Assembly: GCA_036346205.1 (NCBI GenBank)
Contig: JARFJB010000896.1
Location: forward strand, 2,107,001 to 2,171,000
From: Vesta saturnalis
Lineage: Eukaryota; Arthropoda; Insecta; Coleoptera; Lampyridae
Direction: 5' to 3'
Length of the DNA stretch: 64,000 bases
Both the position numbers and the translations under genes were made by a program. Numbering within the stretch: position 1 is the first letter of the stretch; each line of letters starts with the position of its first letter. Shown here piece after piece: positions 1 to 11,982 of the stretch. Under the pieces are notes generated by a model. It saw only the letters and a program-made list of their open reading frames with translations, was not told the DNA's origin and ran no database searches.

Positions 1-299
1 ACATTTCATTTAATTCATAAATCATTACTATGACTACAGCAGTATAGCCTCTTATTCTACTGAATTAGATTTTAAGTAGGTATTCTTGATATTGTCAATT
101 CTTACTTAGTTAAGTTATTATTTTTAGTGCCTGATGATGACAATGTATTAATCTTGTCGAAACATGTCGCCTCTTCTATATCAAGTTATTTTCATAACAG
201 TAATTTGACTCTTATGCTTGTTCTGAAATAATTAAAAACAGAATTTCATGGGGAAGGTTTTGAGTTTTATTAGCATCGATTAAAGATTCCAACCCCATT

Positions 300-888
300 T
301 TGAGTTTTCAAGTTTTCATCTAATACAAATTTGGACAACAATGAACAATAATGAGCATTTATGCGATTAAAAATTCCATTATTATTAACCATACTTTCAT
401 CGGACCATATTATTTTATTCGGAAAATATTCATTGTCTTGAGATTGACGTTTATACCATTCGAAAAATATTCTACGTCTTTCTGGGTCACCTGGTCGAAG
501 TCCTTGGCAAATTCTAGATTTATATGGATGTACTTTCTTCTTCTTTAGAACATAATGAGCAGTGGAATGGGCTATGCCAGTTGCATCTTCAATTTTCCTA
601 GTAGAAACCTCTGGATTTTCCGTTACAGCTAATAAAACAGTATTGGCTTTTTCTTCATTGAGGTTTTTTGCGAGATTTTACAGGTTTTTTGAACGCACCA
701 TATTCTTTTAGATTAACTGCTAATGTGCGAAAAGTTCTTTTGTGAGGTTGACGCCTTTCTGTATATTTGTTTAAATACATTATTTCGGCTTCAGAACAAT
801 TACGTTGACACAAAATGTAACACGTCAGTATATCGAATTTTTCATTATTTGAAAAATTTACTCCTACCATATTGTTTTTAGGTAAACA
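300..888 (-). pseudogene. DUF4817-type mariner transposase, N-terminal fragment
   Basis: Read on the minus strand, positions 888 to about 662 encode an N-terminal helix-turn-helix block of the DUF4817 type (FSNNEKFDILTCYILCQRN, then YTERRQPHKRTFRTLA). After a frameshift near 660 the frame continues with EEKANTVLLAVTENPEVSTR, a second helix-turn-helix (STAHYVLKKKKVHPY) and the start of the DDE domain, IIWSDESMVNNNGIFNR, whose D is the expected first catalytic aspartate. Similarity stops near 300, so the second and third catalytic acids are absent. This architecture is common in insect IS630/Tc1/mariner-superfamily transposons. The copy is broken by a frameshift and 3' truncation. Assignment rests on motif order seen by eye. 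Confidence 0.8.
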
Positions 889-2103
889 CAAAATATAATT
901 AACTCAAAGACCACCAAACAAACGTAATACGGACAACAATCAATTATGATAGGTAGGTAAACAAAATGCAAAGCCAACTTATTTTTATCAAATGCATCAG
1001 TACAACGGAAGGTGTATTTTAACTGTTTAATTAATAGTATTTTCACTAAATACATACTTATGATTTATTTTATTCGCAACAGGCATTAGAAAATGAGAAA
1101 ACGTTATTTTATAATAATTTTACAGTTTTGTAATGTTTCTAGTATTAGCTTTAACTGTACGTTTTCAATGTTTTACATTGAATATGAATTTTCTCATCCG
1201 AAACGTATCAAAAATATAAAGTGTGATATATCGTTGAATTCAGAATCGAGGAGAGAATTTAAATATAGCCAAAATAATTTTTTCGTGGATTTAAAAAATA
1301 AAGTTGATAAACGAAACATTGTATCAAAAATTGAATAACAGCATTAAGTAGAGCTAGAGAAGTGGCAATGAAAATGTGCTCTTCTTTTCTTGATAGCTCT
1401 TCAAATAAGGTCAGAAAAAAGTAAAAACGAAAATCAGAAAATTCAATTTTTTTCAAATATCTCAAAAACTACAATGACCATAAATACATCCTCTCAAATG
1501 CGTAACTTTTGTTCCATTTAACCGACCTTCCATCTCTTACCGTTTCCGAGATCCCCATAGTGGGCATCCTTATCTTGAATACGGTGTATGTGAATGAGAC
1601 ACGTTAAATGAATATGTTGGTTGAATAATGAACATATCGTGGCAGTAGGATACAAAAAAATTAAAATAAGCATATTGTCAAAAATTACAAGAAAAGAGTG
1701 AACTTCGGTTGAACGCGGTATGAGTATAAAATTATGACCAGTAAAATCTAGATGCTGAAACATGAAAATAAATTAATTTAAAACGCACAGTTTTTTTATA
1801 ATAGTAGAACAGGTTATTTAGGCAGGAACTGTAAGGCAAGTGACGATAACGTCAGCAGCGTTTTTTTTTAATTATTCTTTTAGTTTTTGAAAATTGTTTA
1901 TACTTAGTTATTAATTTTGTGATCATCGGGCGGTTTAGAGATGTTCAGCTATGAGTTTTAGATGTTTGTGTCGTGTTTACCTTGTGTTGTATGTCCTAAT
2001 CTAAATCTGCTTGTTTTGTAAAAAAAAATCGTTTTAAATGATTCTAGAGCATAAATAGGGTGTAACAATGGAAAGGTAGACAAAGTGGTGCTTTTTCAGG
2101 GTC
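889..2103. other. AT-rich stretch, no gene recognised
   Basis: Only short unrelated open frames occur here. The block around 1390-1560 resembles the low-complexity A/T-rich non-coding parts of insect DNA transposons, but I see no coding motif or terminal repeat that would define an element. Confidence 0.5.
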
Positions 2104-2600
2104 GTCCATGCGAAAAAGATACGTCCATGAGAACGGAATTTTGTGTGAATCTATAGTTCTTTCTCAATTTAACTTCTGCGACGTGCTATATGGTCCCTTT
2201 CCCTCCTGTACTAATGTACAGCGGGTCGAAAAACTTAAAAAATCATGCCTGAGATTAATATACGCATTCGAGGTCGATCTACAATTTCGCATAAACTAGT
2301 GGGTATACGTTGGTTGAATATGGGTAAAAGACGACATTTGCTTGCTTATACCACAAAGTTATTCATTCTCATCTACCTGATTACCTCTACCATAAAATCA
2401 CTTTTCGTACTGACGTACATCATTTGAATTTGCGTCATAGGGGCTGCTCACCGTTCCTGTTCACCGTCTCTAATTTTTTAAAAATTCTTATTCATACCCG
2501 GTAGCAAAAGTAGTAAATATAGTACCTCAATCATGTATGTCACTTTCGCATAAATCCTTAAAATCAAGTTCAAACACATGATAACCATCTGAAGTGTTTT
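2104..2600 (+). pseudogene. Non-LTR retrotransposon ORF2, C-terminal fragment (CR1/L2/Jockey group)
   Basis: The plus strand encodes CESIVLSQFNFCDVLYGP, then after frameshifts STISHKLVGIRWLNMGKRR and LYHKITFRTDVHHLNLRHRG. This is the conserved region after the RT palm in insect CR1/L2/Jockey-group elements. The same order (ESLVLSHFNFCDVVYSP, LNDANWLNIVKRR, HQKIRQHSDVHNVHLR) occurs at 38.6-38.9 kb, so the two are copies of one family or close relatives. Several shifts and the lack of any RT catalytic motif make this a dead 5'-truncated copy, the usual outcome of target-primed insertion. The left boundary is not resolved. Confidence 0.75.
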
Positions 2601-3830
2601 ATATGTTCATCTTTATTTACTCTGTTTTTCTGTGTATCTCAAGTTCTCTCCTGTTTCCAGGGCTTACCTTTACTGTAAATACACGTATACACACTTGATA
2701 ATCATCCCGCTACATTTTATGACATCTCGTATATAGTTTTTCTGCCATATCAATTATTATCCTAAACTGGTTATACTTGAAAACCGGGAAGCCCCATAGG
2801 GTTGACCGAAGTCTCACAATTTTCCGTACTTATTTATTAATTAGGCTCATTCCGTCATATCGTTAGATATAGTTTTTTTTTCAATTTGGTTTTGAGTTTT
2901 CGTGGTAGTCGGGGTTCATTTGAAAGTGGGATTTGTAATACTTGTTCGGGTGGGTTTGTGACACTGTTGACCTTGCGGCTTGTATATTTGTAGTATTGTT
3001 AATCTGTCGGTTAGTGGTTGGATGTGTGCGTGTTGTGTGGTTAGTTGATTGGGGGGTCTATGATGTAGTTTGTGCATTGCGTGTACTATATTCCTTTCGC
3101 AGGAAGCGATGGGTTTGTGTTGGTTTTTACGGTTGCATGTAACAGAGCGCAGTAGTCGAGTATAGGCTAAAGTTTTGTACGTGTGTTATAGCGTAGTGGG
3201 ATGACAAACTCTGATGTGTCCAAGAAGCACATTCAATAATGGTGCGCGATTGCATACCTTATTGAGAGAGTTGCTAACGACGGATTTTCAGTGTACGTTT
3301 CGGGAGAATATATTGTATCTTGTAATTGAAAGGAGGAGTCGGACGAACGCGTTTGTAAAGCTTAACTATCGTAATTTATGTATTAGCCGGGTATGCGAGA
3401 CTTATTTCTATGAAGAGTGCGAGGTAACAGTCATACTGGTTTAATGCTTTGGAGGATTCTGCATAGATTTACAAAGGGATATTGGTATGAACGATTTGGT
3501 CTAAAGCCAATCTGGCTATTGGGTATGATGTCGTTGGTTTCGTCTTCGGGGCAGAATGGTTACATTTGCCTACGCAGATCGGTTTATAGGACAAAGGTTG
3601 AGAAGTGTCGGATCTAAGTGTATGTATCATGACTGTGGAATCAGACTTTCATCCCGTCTGACATTTGTTGTATGTTTGATCTAGGTGTCTAATGACTTTT
3701 AGGGATAGATTTCGGTTCTGACTAGTGTTCGTATCTAGTGTTCGTATTTGGCCTGTGCTCATTAGGTGGGGTGGAGGCGTTTTTGCCTGACGCCACTCGC
3801 ATTGAATGTCTCTATCGTAAGTTCCATTTT
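2601..3830 (-). other. Strand-asymmetric DNA, possible start of a non-LTR ORF2
   Basis: From about 2880 to 3720 the plus strand is markedly rich in G and T, so the minus strand is A/C-rich like the sense strand of many insect non-LTR elements. On the minus strand at 3827 a short frame begins MELTIETFNASGVRQKRL, resembling the first strand of an APE-type endonuclease (family pattern: I-x-TFNANGLR). It lies directly downstream of the ORF1-like block at 3870-4731. Beyond that the frame is riddled with stops and I cannot follow it. Nothing is recognised in 2601-2880. Confidence 0.3.
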
Positions 3831-3869
3831 TGCGAGAAGGGAGGAAGGGAGTTAGGGAGAGTGAGTAAA

Positions 3870-4731
3870 AAGTTTGCTTAGCTCGTTATAAAGGAGTATT
3901 GGAACCGCCTTTGTACCGGTCCACGCGCAATACAATCGCTTGTCAAAAACTCCATTGCTCCATTTCCGTTGCGATAAGCTCACGCCTATTAGGAGAAGCG
4001 ATGTACGGAGAAAACTCAAAGACTCTTAGGATCCAAGGAGGTGGTAGATATTGCTTCCAGCTTGGAAAGGCTACCTTCGAAAAGATGAGATAGGGTCTCC
4101 CGTCATTTCTTACAATCGAAACCATAAGTAGACTGTGGGCCGCCGCAGTTGTTACGCCTTGTTGAATATAGAGAAGGTCAGGTTTGGCCGTTATGACTTC
4201 CGCTATAGAAGGCACACAGACATAATTCTGTAATAGAAAATCGATGGAGGTGTTTGAATCGGAAAAGATTAGCAGAAAAGAAGTAAGAAGGTTTGTTGGT
4301 CTTGAGATCATACGGATGGCCTTGCTAACGTGGGAGTGGTCCATGGTCTGTATAATTTCCTTCGAAGTGATGACATGACCAACCACGCGAATGACGCATG
4401 GTAGAAAGGTAGGTTTCAGTGCGGAATGAGAGCGAAAAAGGCCGGAAAGTTTGGTTAGGGTAAATGAAGTGGAATCAAAGGTGGTTTGGATAGGCCTCTC
4501 TAGTTGGGATAGAATGGGAGGTCACCAGAGGCGCGGTAAGGTTGCGATTAATTCTAAGATCCTCCCACTGGGTTTGTAGGGATTAAACAGTTTCTTCTGG
4601 TCGAGGGCGAAGAGAAAGGTGATGTGCTTTGGGGTCGTACATGTCGTCATCGACGTTTCCCTCATCGCTGGTGCTGTCGGTAGCGAAGATATAAAAAAAC
4701 GCCAAAACCATACGGTCTTATAAAAATACAC
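3870..4731 (-). pseudogene. Probable non-LTR retrotransposon ORF1 (gag-like) remnant
   Basis: The minus strand has an open frame at 4386-3943 (147 codons) and a further one at 4731-4522 that may belong to the same broken gene, joined by a region in another frame. Readable parts include FALDQKKLFNPYKP, then VIRVVGHVITSKEIIQTMD, SRPTNLLTSFLLIFSDSNTS and FLLQNYVCVPS. A short RVVG motif followed by a helix and a beta strand ending before where C2HC knuckles would lie is the layout of ORF1 proteins in Jockey/I-group elements. The cysteine knuckles are not seen. The possible ORF2 start just downstream supports the reading. The protein family is inferred, not certain. Confidence 0.4.
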
Positions 4732-4734
4732 AAA

Positions 4735-5877
4735 TCATATATGCCCACCATTAGACCAGTAGTTTCTTATATCAAAGCGCCCAATCATATATCAAATAAA
4801 CTAAGCCACATATTAGGTAACAGTTGAAAGTACAACTCAAAATATTCTATTGCGAATTCCTTAGAACTAACTACAAAACATATGATTACCACTACACAAC
4901 ATTGCAGGTTTCGATGTTACTAGTATGTTTCCTAAAATACCCTCTCAAGAATGTGCGCGTATATTAAATAATTTTTATTTAATAATAATGTTGAATTAGT
5001 TACAGGAATGGAGTTAATTTAATTATTTGATCTTTATGTTAGTCAAAATTATTTCACATTGGCAGTCCAATTTCGGTCCTATGAAGCAATATTTTAATGG
5101 ATAATCTAGAATAAGGAATTTGGAATTAAATGTTTCTGAGAAGATTGTATTTTTGTTTCGTTATGTTGAGGATGCTTTAGCATGCGTTCTTAATTAATAT
5201 CAACAATTTACATACTAGCATAAGGCTTACACTAGGGAAAGAACAAAATAGAGCCATTAGCTTTCAAAATTAAAACATAAAAATTAATATACGGAACAAG
5301 TGTGAGATAAAACACATAAATTACCTGTACATAGATCATTAGTACATGACCAATGCCATTATCATTAAAAACCAACCAAATTTCAATAAATAAATATCAA
5401 TTAAAAAAAATTGTACAAGCAAATGGTTACATTTCAAATATAATCGACACTTTAGTTAAAAATCTGGAATACAGATTATATATCAGAAACATTTACCCAA
5501 TTAACACTCAACCCGAAGTATGTATTCGACAGACTAGTGCTATTTTTATTTTTGTTTCTGTCAATACATAATAAGTATATATAAGTGTGTAAAATGCGCA
5601 AAACCGATTTGCCCATTATGTTCCAGGAAGTGCTGCCAAGAATAAGTTGTACTAAAACTTTTTTATAATCACACATAAGAATATGTTTTGTTTATTTTAT
5701 TTTATATTGTTTCTAACAATGTATTAGTCATCTAACAAGAATAAATGTTTTTAGTTCATAACAAAGTAGCTTTCAAAACCAACAGAAATACTCTGAAATG
5801 TTTATTTAATGTCAAAGATTTAACTAACGACACTTACGGTCATAAATTGAACTATACATTCTGTAGTTCTGTTTATA
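4735..5877. other. AT-rich stretch without recognised gene
   Basis: Short open frames only; no transposase, RT or RNA-gene motif was found. It ends at the left arm of the 56-bp inverted repeat that flanks the Jockey-type element. Confidence 0.5.
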
Positions 5878-5933
5878 TTGTCACATCTGTGGGGGTTAAT
5901 TATGTATGGCTCAGTGGTTGGGCGTAGCAAGAG
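5878..5933 (+). repeat. Left copy of 56-bp inverted repeat
   Basis: This segment (beginning TTGTCACATCTGTGGGGG and ending GGGCGTAGCAAGAG) recurs in inverted orientation at 11,191-11,246 with few differences. It contains TGGCTCAGTGG (5907-5917), which fits the pol III A-box pattern TRGYNNARNNG, but no B-box is seen about 44 nt downstream. A 15-bp palindrome GATGTCGTCGACATC follows at 5949-5963. It may be part of an older dispersed repeat or the ends of a transposon. Confidence 0.6.
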
Positions 5934-6517
5934 GGATGTGCCTAGCACCGATGTCGTCGACATCGCAATAGCGGCCGTTATCAACAACCGAAGAAAGAAG
6001 CGAGGGAAACACAGGAGAAGAATTTCACTATGTGACAATACAACGATTACAGACATACACTGCAAAAAAACTAGTTAAAAAGTGTATGCCGCGCAAATTT
6101 AGTGACTTTTTTTAAAAATAAAATCGAGTTTTAGTTTTAAATGCAAGTGAAACGTTTACGAACGCATTTGAACACATACTAAATTAGAATTTGAGTGATA
6201 ATAGAAAAACTTATCGCGAAGTGAACGAGTTTTTGTGGTAAAAACTTTTGGACAGTTCTACCAAAATGTGTTATGATTTTGATTTTATTTTGCATTGTAT
6301 AACTTTGTAGATAAGTTTATATAATTCTATTAGTAACAGCATGAAAGGAAGTATTTTTTTTATTTAACAGTTTAATTCGTAGTGCAAGGTTGTATTGCAG
6401 TGAGCTCGCGATACCTAATTGTGTGATAACCGCGGCACGCAGAGTTGTATGTATAAAAATTTATTATTTGCATTTTTATAGTTTTGAATTTGATTCAACA
6501 AATTAAACAATTATACG

Positions 6518-7590
6518 GTGCATGGTAAAAGGGAAATAACAGAAGTGTTACGCCAAATGGCTAACACGCATACTTATGTTAACACTCAAATTCCACAACC
6601 TATTCAGTCTGCTCCCACGCAGTATACTCAAATGCCAAGTTTTTCACAACCAGTAACATTATTACAACCTATACAGCAACAACAACACCAAACAACATAC
6701 TATAGCCAACCCCAACTGCACACAAGTCAAGAAATACAACCAATCGTACTCACACGGTCCAAAGATGAATGGCAAATACAATCTAACGGCAAAAGAGGAC
6801 CTCCAAGCCCAGAACTAACAATTAAAACCCTAAAACAAACTAAAACTAGCGATTACTGGCTAGGTAGTAGTAGATACTCTAGTTTAGATACGACAGATGA
6901 CGACATGGAAGAATTAAGGGAAATAAATGAGCAAGGAAATAGTGGACCAAAACCTCCACCCATATTTATAGCGGAAGTAAAAAATGTCAACTCGTTAATA
7001 ACACTACTGGATGAGATTGATAAAGATCAATACGTCACCACGGCCCTAAATAATGACCAAATAAAAATTCAACCCAAGGAAAGTCTAACATATAACACAA
7101 TTATAAAAGCTCTGAACGGCAAAAAAACTCAATCTCAAACATACCAACGACAGCAGGATAAAATCTTTCGCGTTGTTCTGAAAAATACACATCCAACAAC
7201 TGATACAAACGAAATTACGAAAAAGATGGAAGAGCTAGGTCACGTGGTCATCAACATACATAACTTCAAACAAAAAGGAACTAATACCGCATTGCCCATG
7301 TTTTCAATTGACCTAAAACAAAACGAAAATAACAAAGACATATATAAAGTTAAACTATTCATGAACTCAGTAGTATAATTCGAACCACCCCATCCAAAAA
7401 GGGAAATCCCCCAATGCATGCGATGCCAAGCCTTTGGAAAGCCACTTATCCACGGACTGCCCTAGAAAATCTAGAGACAATGAGGTTAAATACGTAAACT
7501 GTAGTGGTAACCATCACGCCAACTATAGAGGGTGTATGGTTTATAAGCAACTTCAGGAGAAGCTTTATCCCAAACTCAGAGAAAAATGAT
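6518..7590 (+). pseudogene. Jockey-type ORF1 (gag-like, C2HC zinc-knuckle protein), interrupted
   Basis: The open part (6518-7378, 286 codons) begins with a Gln/Pro/Thr-rich segment of about 75 residues, followed by an acidic linker and a conserved block FRVVLKNTHPTTDTNEITKK ending ALPMFSIDLKQNENNKD, which is the PRE_C2HC-like domain preceding the knuckles in Jockey ORF1 proteins. The TAA at 7376-7378 is a premature stop: the same frame goes on with FEPPHPKREIPQCMRCQAFG, the first zinc knuckle. Later, in another frame, VNCSGNHHANYRGCMVY gives a second knuckle-like block. ORF1 proteins of this type bind element RNA and form the RNP. The start at 6518 is the first ATG of the open frame and is tentative. 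Confidence 0.8.
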
Positions 7591-7810
7591 TTCCGCAAAA
7601 GTTTGCACAACAAAACGTTCCATATTTCCAAGCAACACAACAAAACCAACAGCATTCATACAGATTTATTACTGTAAGCCCCTCAAATATACCTCTAACC
7701 TCAACACCAAAAAATGACCTCACAGAACTTAAAAATATGATGAAAGATTAAATACACCAAATGAGCACCATGATGAACCTCATTACCATGTTAGTCAACA
7801 AGATGACATA

Positions 7811-10527
7811 ATGACCCAACTACTCAAAATAGGTATCTGGAATGCCAATGGCTTGTGCCAACATGCACAAGAAATTCAATACTTTTTACAAATTCATGAA
7901 ATATATGTAATGCTTATATCAGGAGCTCATTTCAGGTATCTGGAATGCCAATGGCTTGTGCCAACATGCACAAGAAATTCAATACTTTTTACAAATTCAT
8001 GAAATAGACGTAATGATTATATCATAAGCTCATTTCACTGTCACAAGTTTCCTCAAAATTCCCAAATATAAAATTTACACCACTATACACCCGGATGGAA
8101 CTACTCATGGTGGGACAGCCATCATAATCAAAAGTAGCATAAGACATTATGAACTCAATAAATACACATTTAATCATATCCAAGCTACCCACAAAAACTC
8201 AACATTAAACAATACTTTGGCACCCTTGGTAACAGGTTTACATCCGGCGGAGATTACAACGCCAAGAATTCACACTGGGGGTCTAGGCTTACAACACCTA
8301 AAGGCCGGGCACTACTTCAAACAATGAACGAAAGTAACCTAAAGTACCTATCGACAAGTGAGCCAACATACTGGCCGACTGATAGACGAAAAATACCTGA
8401 CCTCGTAGACTTCTGCATCACAAAGGGAGTTAACACCAGACATTGCAAAGTGTGTCCTCTCCTCCGACCACTCACCAATTACCGTAACTTTGTACTCTCA
8501 GATCTTACAAATAACTAAACAGCAGATGCTTACAAATAAGAAGACAAACTGGAGGGTGTTCAAAGAAAAAGTAGGCGAACTTGTTAACCTAAATATCCCA
8601 CTAAAATCAAAGCAAGATGTCGATGAAGCAGTCGTGGCACTAACAACGGCAATACAAACGGCAGCTTGGACAGCTACATCAGAAGAACCTTATTTACGGC
8701 AAACCCAAGAATGCCCTCTCGTTATAAGGAAAAAAATAACGGAAAAACGCAAACTGAGGAAACGATGGCAATTAACTAGACTAGATTCTGATAAGGCAAA
8801 ATTCAACAAAGCTGCAAGTGACCTTAAAAAATTGTTACTTAACCTAAAAAACCAATCCGTTCAAGACTATCTCAGGCGTTTATCAACCTTAGAAGCAAAC
8901 AATTACTCCCTATGTAAGGCAGCAAGACGAACAAACAGGCGACAGCAGCCTATACCGCCAATAAAACAAAAGAATGGGACTTGGGCCAGAAGTAACAACG
9001 AAAAAGTAAAAGTATTTGCAGATCACCTCTTCGATGTTTTCAAACCATTCCCCTCAGAGTCATCGCACGAAGAAGAAAATTAGATTAAGCAGTATCCAGA
9101 AGCACCTTATCAAATAGACTTACCAGTAACGAGCATTAATGTAGAGAAGCCGACCGTGCAGTTAACATCGAGACAAACCCTAAGAAGGCCCCAGGTATAG
9201 ATTTGGCTGCGGAGAAAATATTGCAACAGTTAACGGAAAAGGGAGTGAAGGCTATATTCCAGATATTTAATGCAGCAATAAGGCTAAGTTACTTTCCAGT
9301 ATTTTGGAAAATAGCACAAATAGTCATCCTACCCAAACCTGGGAAAAAGGTCGAAGAAGCAGCTTCACACAGACCTATAGGTCTATTATCAGTACTTTCG
9401 AAAGTCTTCGAAAAGGTCCTGCTAAAACGGATTAATCCAGTACTAGAGGAAATAAAGATAATCCCTGACTACCAATTTGGCTTGAGGAACAGTCATGGAA
9501 CGATAGAACAGATCCACCGTGTAGTTAAAGAAATCGACAATGATCTAGAAGCACACAGAAACTGTTCAGCTCCCTTTCTTCGCATCCGCGAGGCATTCGA
9601 TAAAGTATGGCACGAAGGACTGCTATAAAAGCTCAAAAAGAATTTACCATACCAGATATATGAATTATTAAAATCATAGCTAACTGGAAGGTACTCGTGA
9701 AACACTAGGGAGCATATATGGAACTGCTACCCATATCATCCGGGGTTCCACAAGGGAGTGTACTTGGGCCATTCATGTACTTATATTCGCAGCCAATCAC
9801 CCAACAACCGAGACTAACAACCGTCGCCACATTCACGGATGATACTGCCGTTCTAGCATCGCATCCAAAGCCAGCCAATGCAACAAGAAATTTGCAAACA
9901 AGCCTCAATAAGATACAGGTATGGTTAAAGAAATGGAGAGTGAGAGTCAACGAGGATAAATCAGTACATGTCACGTTTACTATGAAGAAAGAGAACTCCC
10001 CTCCGGTATACTAAAACGGGAAGCAACTGAAACATTCAGTTAACGCAAAATATCTTGGACTGCACCTGGATCGCAGACTGACGTGGCAAACGCACATACT
10101 TACGAAGAGAAAACAGCTAGGAATCACACTGAGGCACCAAAACTGGATAATTGGAAGGAAATCGCAACTAACGTTGACAAACAAACTACTAATATATAAA
10201 GTGATAATAAAACCCATCTGGACATACGCGATCCAGCTCTAGGGAACTGCCAGTAACAGTAACATTGAAATCATACAAAGATTCCAAAATAAAGTGTTGC
10301 GTGCGCTATTGAATACACCGTGGTACGTACCAAATCTTGTCATACAAACGGATTTGTGTGTGCCAACAGTTAAACGAGAAATTAAGAAATACAGTGTTAA
10401 ATTTAGTGACCGAGTGGAAGTGCACCCTAATGAATTAACGAATAAACTAATGGTTAAAACAGACCAACTACGACGTCTAAAAAAATTTAATCCCTCAGAC
10501 TTACCTGACAGACAATGTAGGACATAG
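7811..10527 (+). pseudogene. Jockey-type ORF2: APE endonuclease and reverse transcriptase, degenerate
   Basis: The frame starts with LKIGIWNANGLCQHAQEIQY, the first strand of the APE endonuclease, and is then disturbed by a 103-bp tandem duplication. 8490-9083 is open and covers the linker between EN and RT (197 codons). The RT domain starts after 9200, with SHRPIGLLSVLSKVFEKVLL and PDYQFGLRNSHGTIEQIHRV at 9360-9520, AFDKVWHEGLL near 9590, GVPQGSVLGPFMYLY at 9749 and the catalytic box FTDDTAVL near 9835 (the F/YADD motif, with T for A). The post-RT part (KYLGLHLDRRLTWQTHI; RFQNKVLRALLNTPWYVPN) ends at the stop at 10,527. At least five breaks make it non-functional. Confidence 0.88.
7831..8036 (+). 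repeat. 103-bp tandem duplication inside the endonuclease region
   Basis: Positions 7831-7933 are repeated at 7934-8036 with only a few substitutions. The unit starts AGGTATCTGGAATGCC. Since 103 is not a multiple of three, it shifts the ORF2 frame. The near identity of the copies shows that it arose after, or late in, the decay of the element. Confidence 0.92.
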
Positions 10528-10600
10528 CATTATAGATATAAGTAATACTATATTTAATAAGCTTAGGCTAAGGAATGATAGGAGGGTGATCAGTGGAACG

Positions 10601-11190
10601 CTCCCTACATGTCAAACTCATATTGTCACAAAACGAACTTATTGTCTTAATTAGACAGATTGTTCAATAAACAGTTTGTGAACCTTTCTACTCAAGACAT
10701 GCTCATTTTAACTCCAGTCCTTGAGGACAAGGACATTTTTCCTAACCGGAAAGAAATTTAGATTCTTAATATATACGCGCTTCCTTTTAGTGTTCTAATT
10801 ACATAAATCACGTACGCCAAGTAATGTAGGACAAATATCCCCAAATGGACTTTTTCCAAGATGACCTATTTCTACACGTGCCAAGATGTTTCATACTTAA
10901 AGGGTGAGGCAGGAAATTATTTCGTCAATTAGCAATTCATGCATATAGGAGTAGATTATTATTATAATTACGATTATTGTTATTCTAATTAATAGTCTGA
11001 ATACTTATCGAGTATGCGACTGTACTAGTGTCAGAAGATGTATCAACAAATGTAAGAACCTGTTTCTTTTATTATTAGCATATATTACTGTTGCTTATTT
11101 TTTTACTCGTTTATTACCATGTAATAACCCCTACAAACACAACACTCTCTCGTACCCTTCTTCCCCCAAAAGGTCTTGGTTGAAAGCTCT
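10601..11190. other. AT-rich stretch, no gene recognised
   Basis: This follows the presumed 3' end of the Jockey-type element. No coding motif, tail or terminal repeat is seen before the inverted 56-bp repeat at 11,191. Confidence 0.5.
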
Positions 11191-11246
11191 TGCTACGCCT
11201 AACCTCTGAGCCATATAAAATTAACCCCCACAGATGTGACAAAATG
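11191..11246 (-). repeat. Right copy of 56-bp inverted repeat
   Basis: Reverse complement matches 5878-5933, including TTGTCACATCTGTGGGGG and TTAGGCGTAGCAAGAG. Similarity stops on both sides of the segment. The two copies lie 5.3 kb apart and bracket the Jockey-type element, although neither lies exactly at its ends. Confidence 0.6.
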
Positions 11247-11982
11247 AGACAAAAACCTGGGAACTTTGATATTAGATACAAAGAACACAGTAGGTATTAT
11301 AAATATAAACACACATACAAATTAAATCATGTCAAACATCTAACAGTAAATAATCACCGTATAACTTCACAAAACAATATTAAATGCTAGACAAACTAGA
11401 TGTTTTGGAAACATGCGAAATTTATAAACATAAACTGTAATTTCGTTTGCTGAACGAACAGGTTGATCTTGTAGACTCAAAAGTTTGCTGTTTTTTCCTT
11501 AATGATTTGTTACCATAACTACTTGTTACTATTTTACTTATTAACAGTGTAAGATATCAGATAGATGCCACACCTTTTAAGGAAGTAAGTATATTAGATA
11601 TTGTAGAAGTGAAGTAAGTGATATTATAACGAATAAATTTAGTTTTAATTTATGAATAAAAATTTCCAAAATTCTACTATACGTTTGGTAATATCACGTT
11701 CTAAATCGCATCTTCCGATTTATAGTGTTGATGCTTAAACTGTGAATACTACAGATTATATTGTAGTACATACATCCCTGTATCTAAGTACTATGGATGA
11801 TGGTTTTTACTTTGCTGAATGTCAGCATTAATCTGATGTGAGTCTTTATCTTTTAATTCAATTTAGAACGTCTAGAGAAAATGATGCTAATGGTTAGATT
11901 TCAAGAAATTTGTCTGTTTTATTTATGTATGTACATATTTTGTTGTTTTTCGGATCTATAGCGAATAGTGCCTACGATTTTA
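11247..11982. other. AT-rich stretch, no gene recognised
   Basis: No open frame with recognisable motifs was found between the inverted repeat and the RTE-type 3' end. Confidence 0.5.

Larger units (their letters stand above)
6500..10600 (+). mobile_element. Jockey-type non-LTR retrotransposon, degenerate
   Basis: A plus-strand ORF1 (gag-like, zinc knuckles) is followed by ORF2 with an endonuclease, fingers/palm RT and post-RT region in the order of Jockey-clade elements. The length of about 4.1 kb is close to that of a full Jockey element, but both ORFs contain stops and frameshifts and a 103-bp internal duplication. I could not place the ends exactly: no poly(A) tail or clear target duplication is visible near 10,600. 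Confidence 0.85.

Noticed and set aside
2942..3142. 66-codon hydrophobic Val/Cys-rich frame
   Set aside because: Arises from G/T-rich composition; no signal peptide or family pattern that I can defend.
5907..5963. tRNA gene or SINE at the 56-bp repeat
   Set aside because: An A-box-like motif is present but no B-box or foldable cloverleaf follows.
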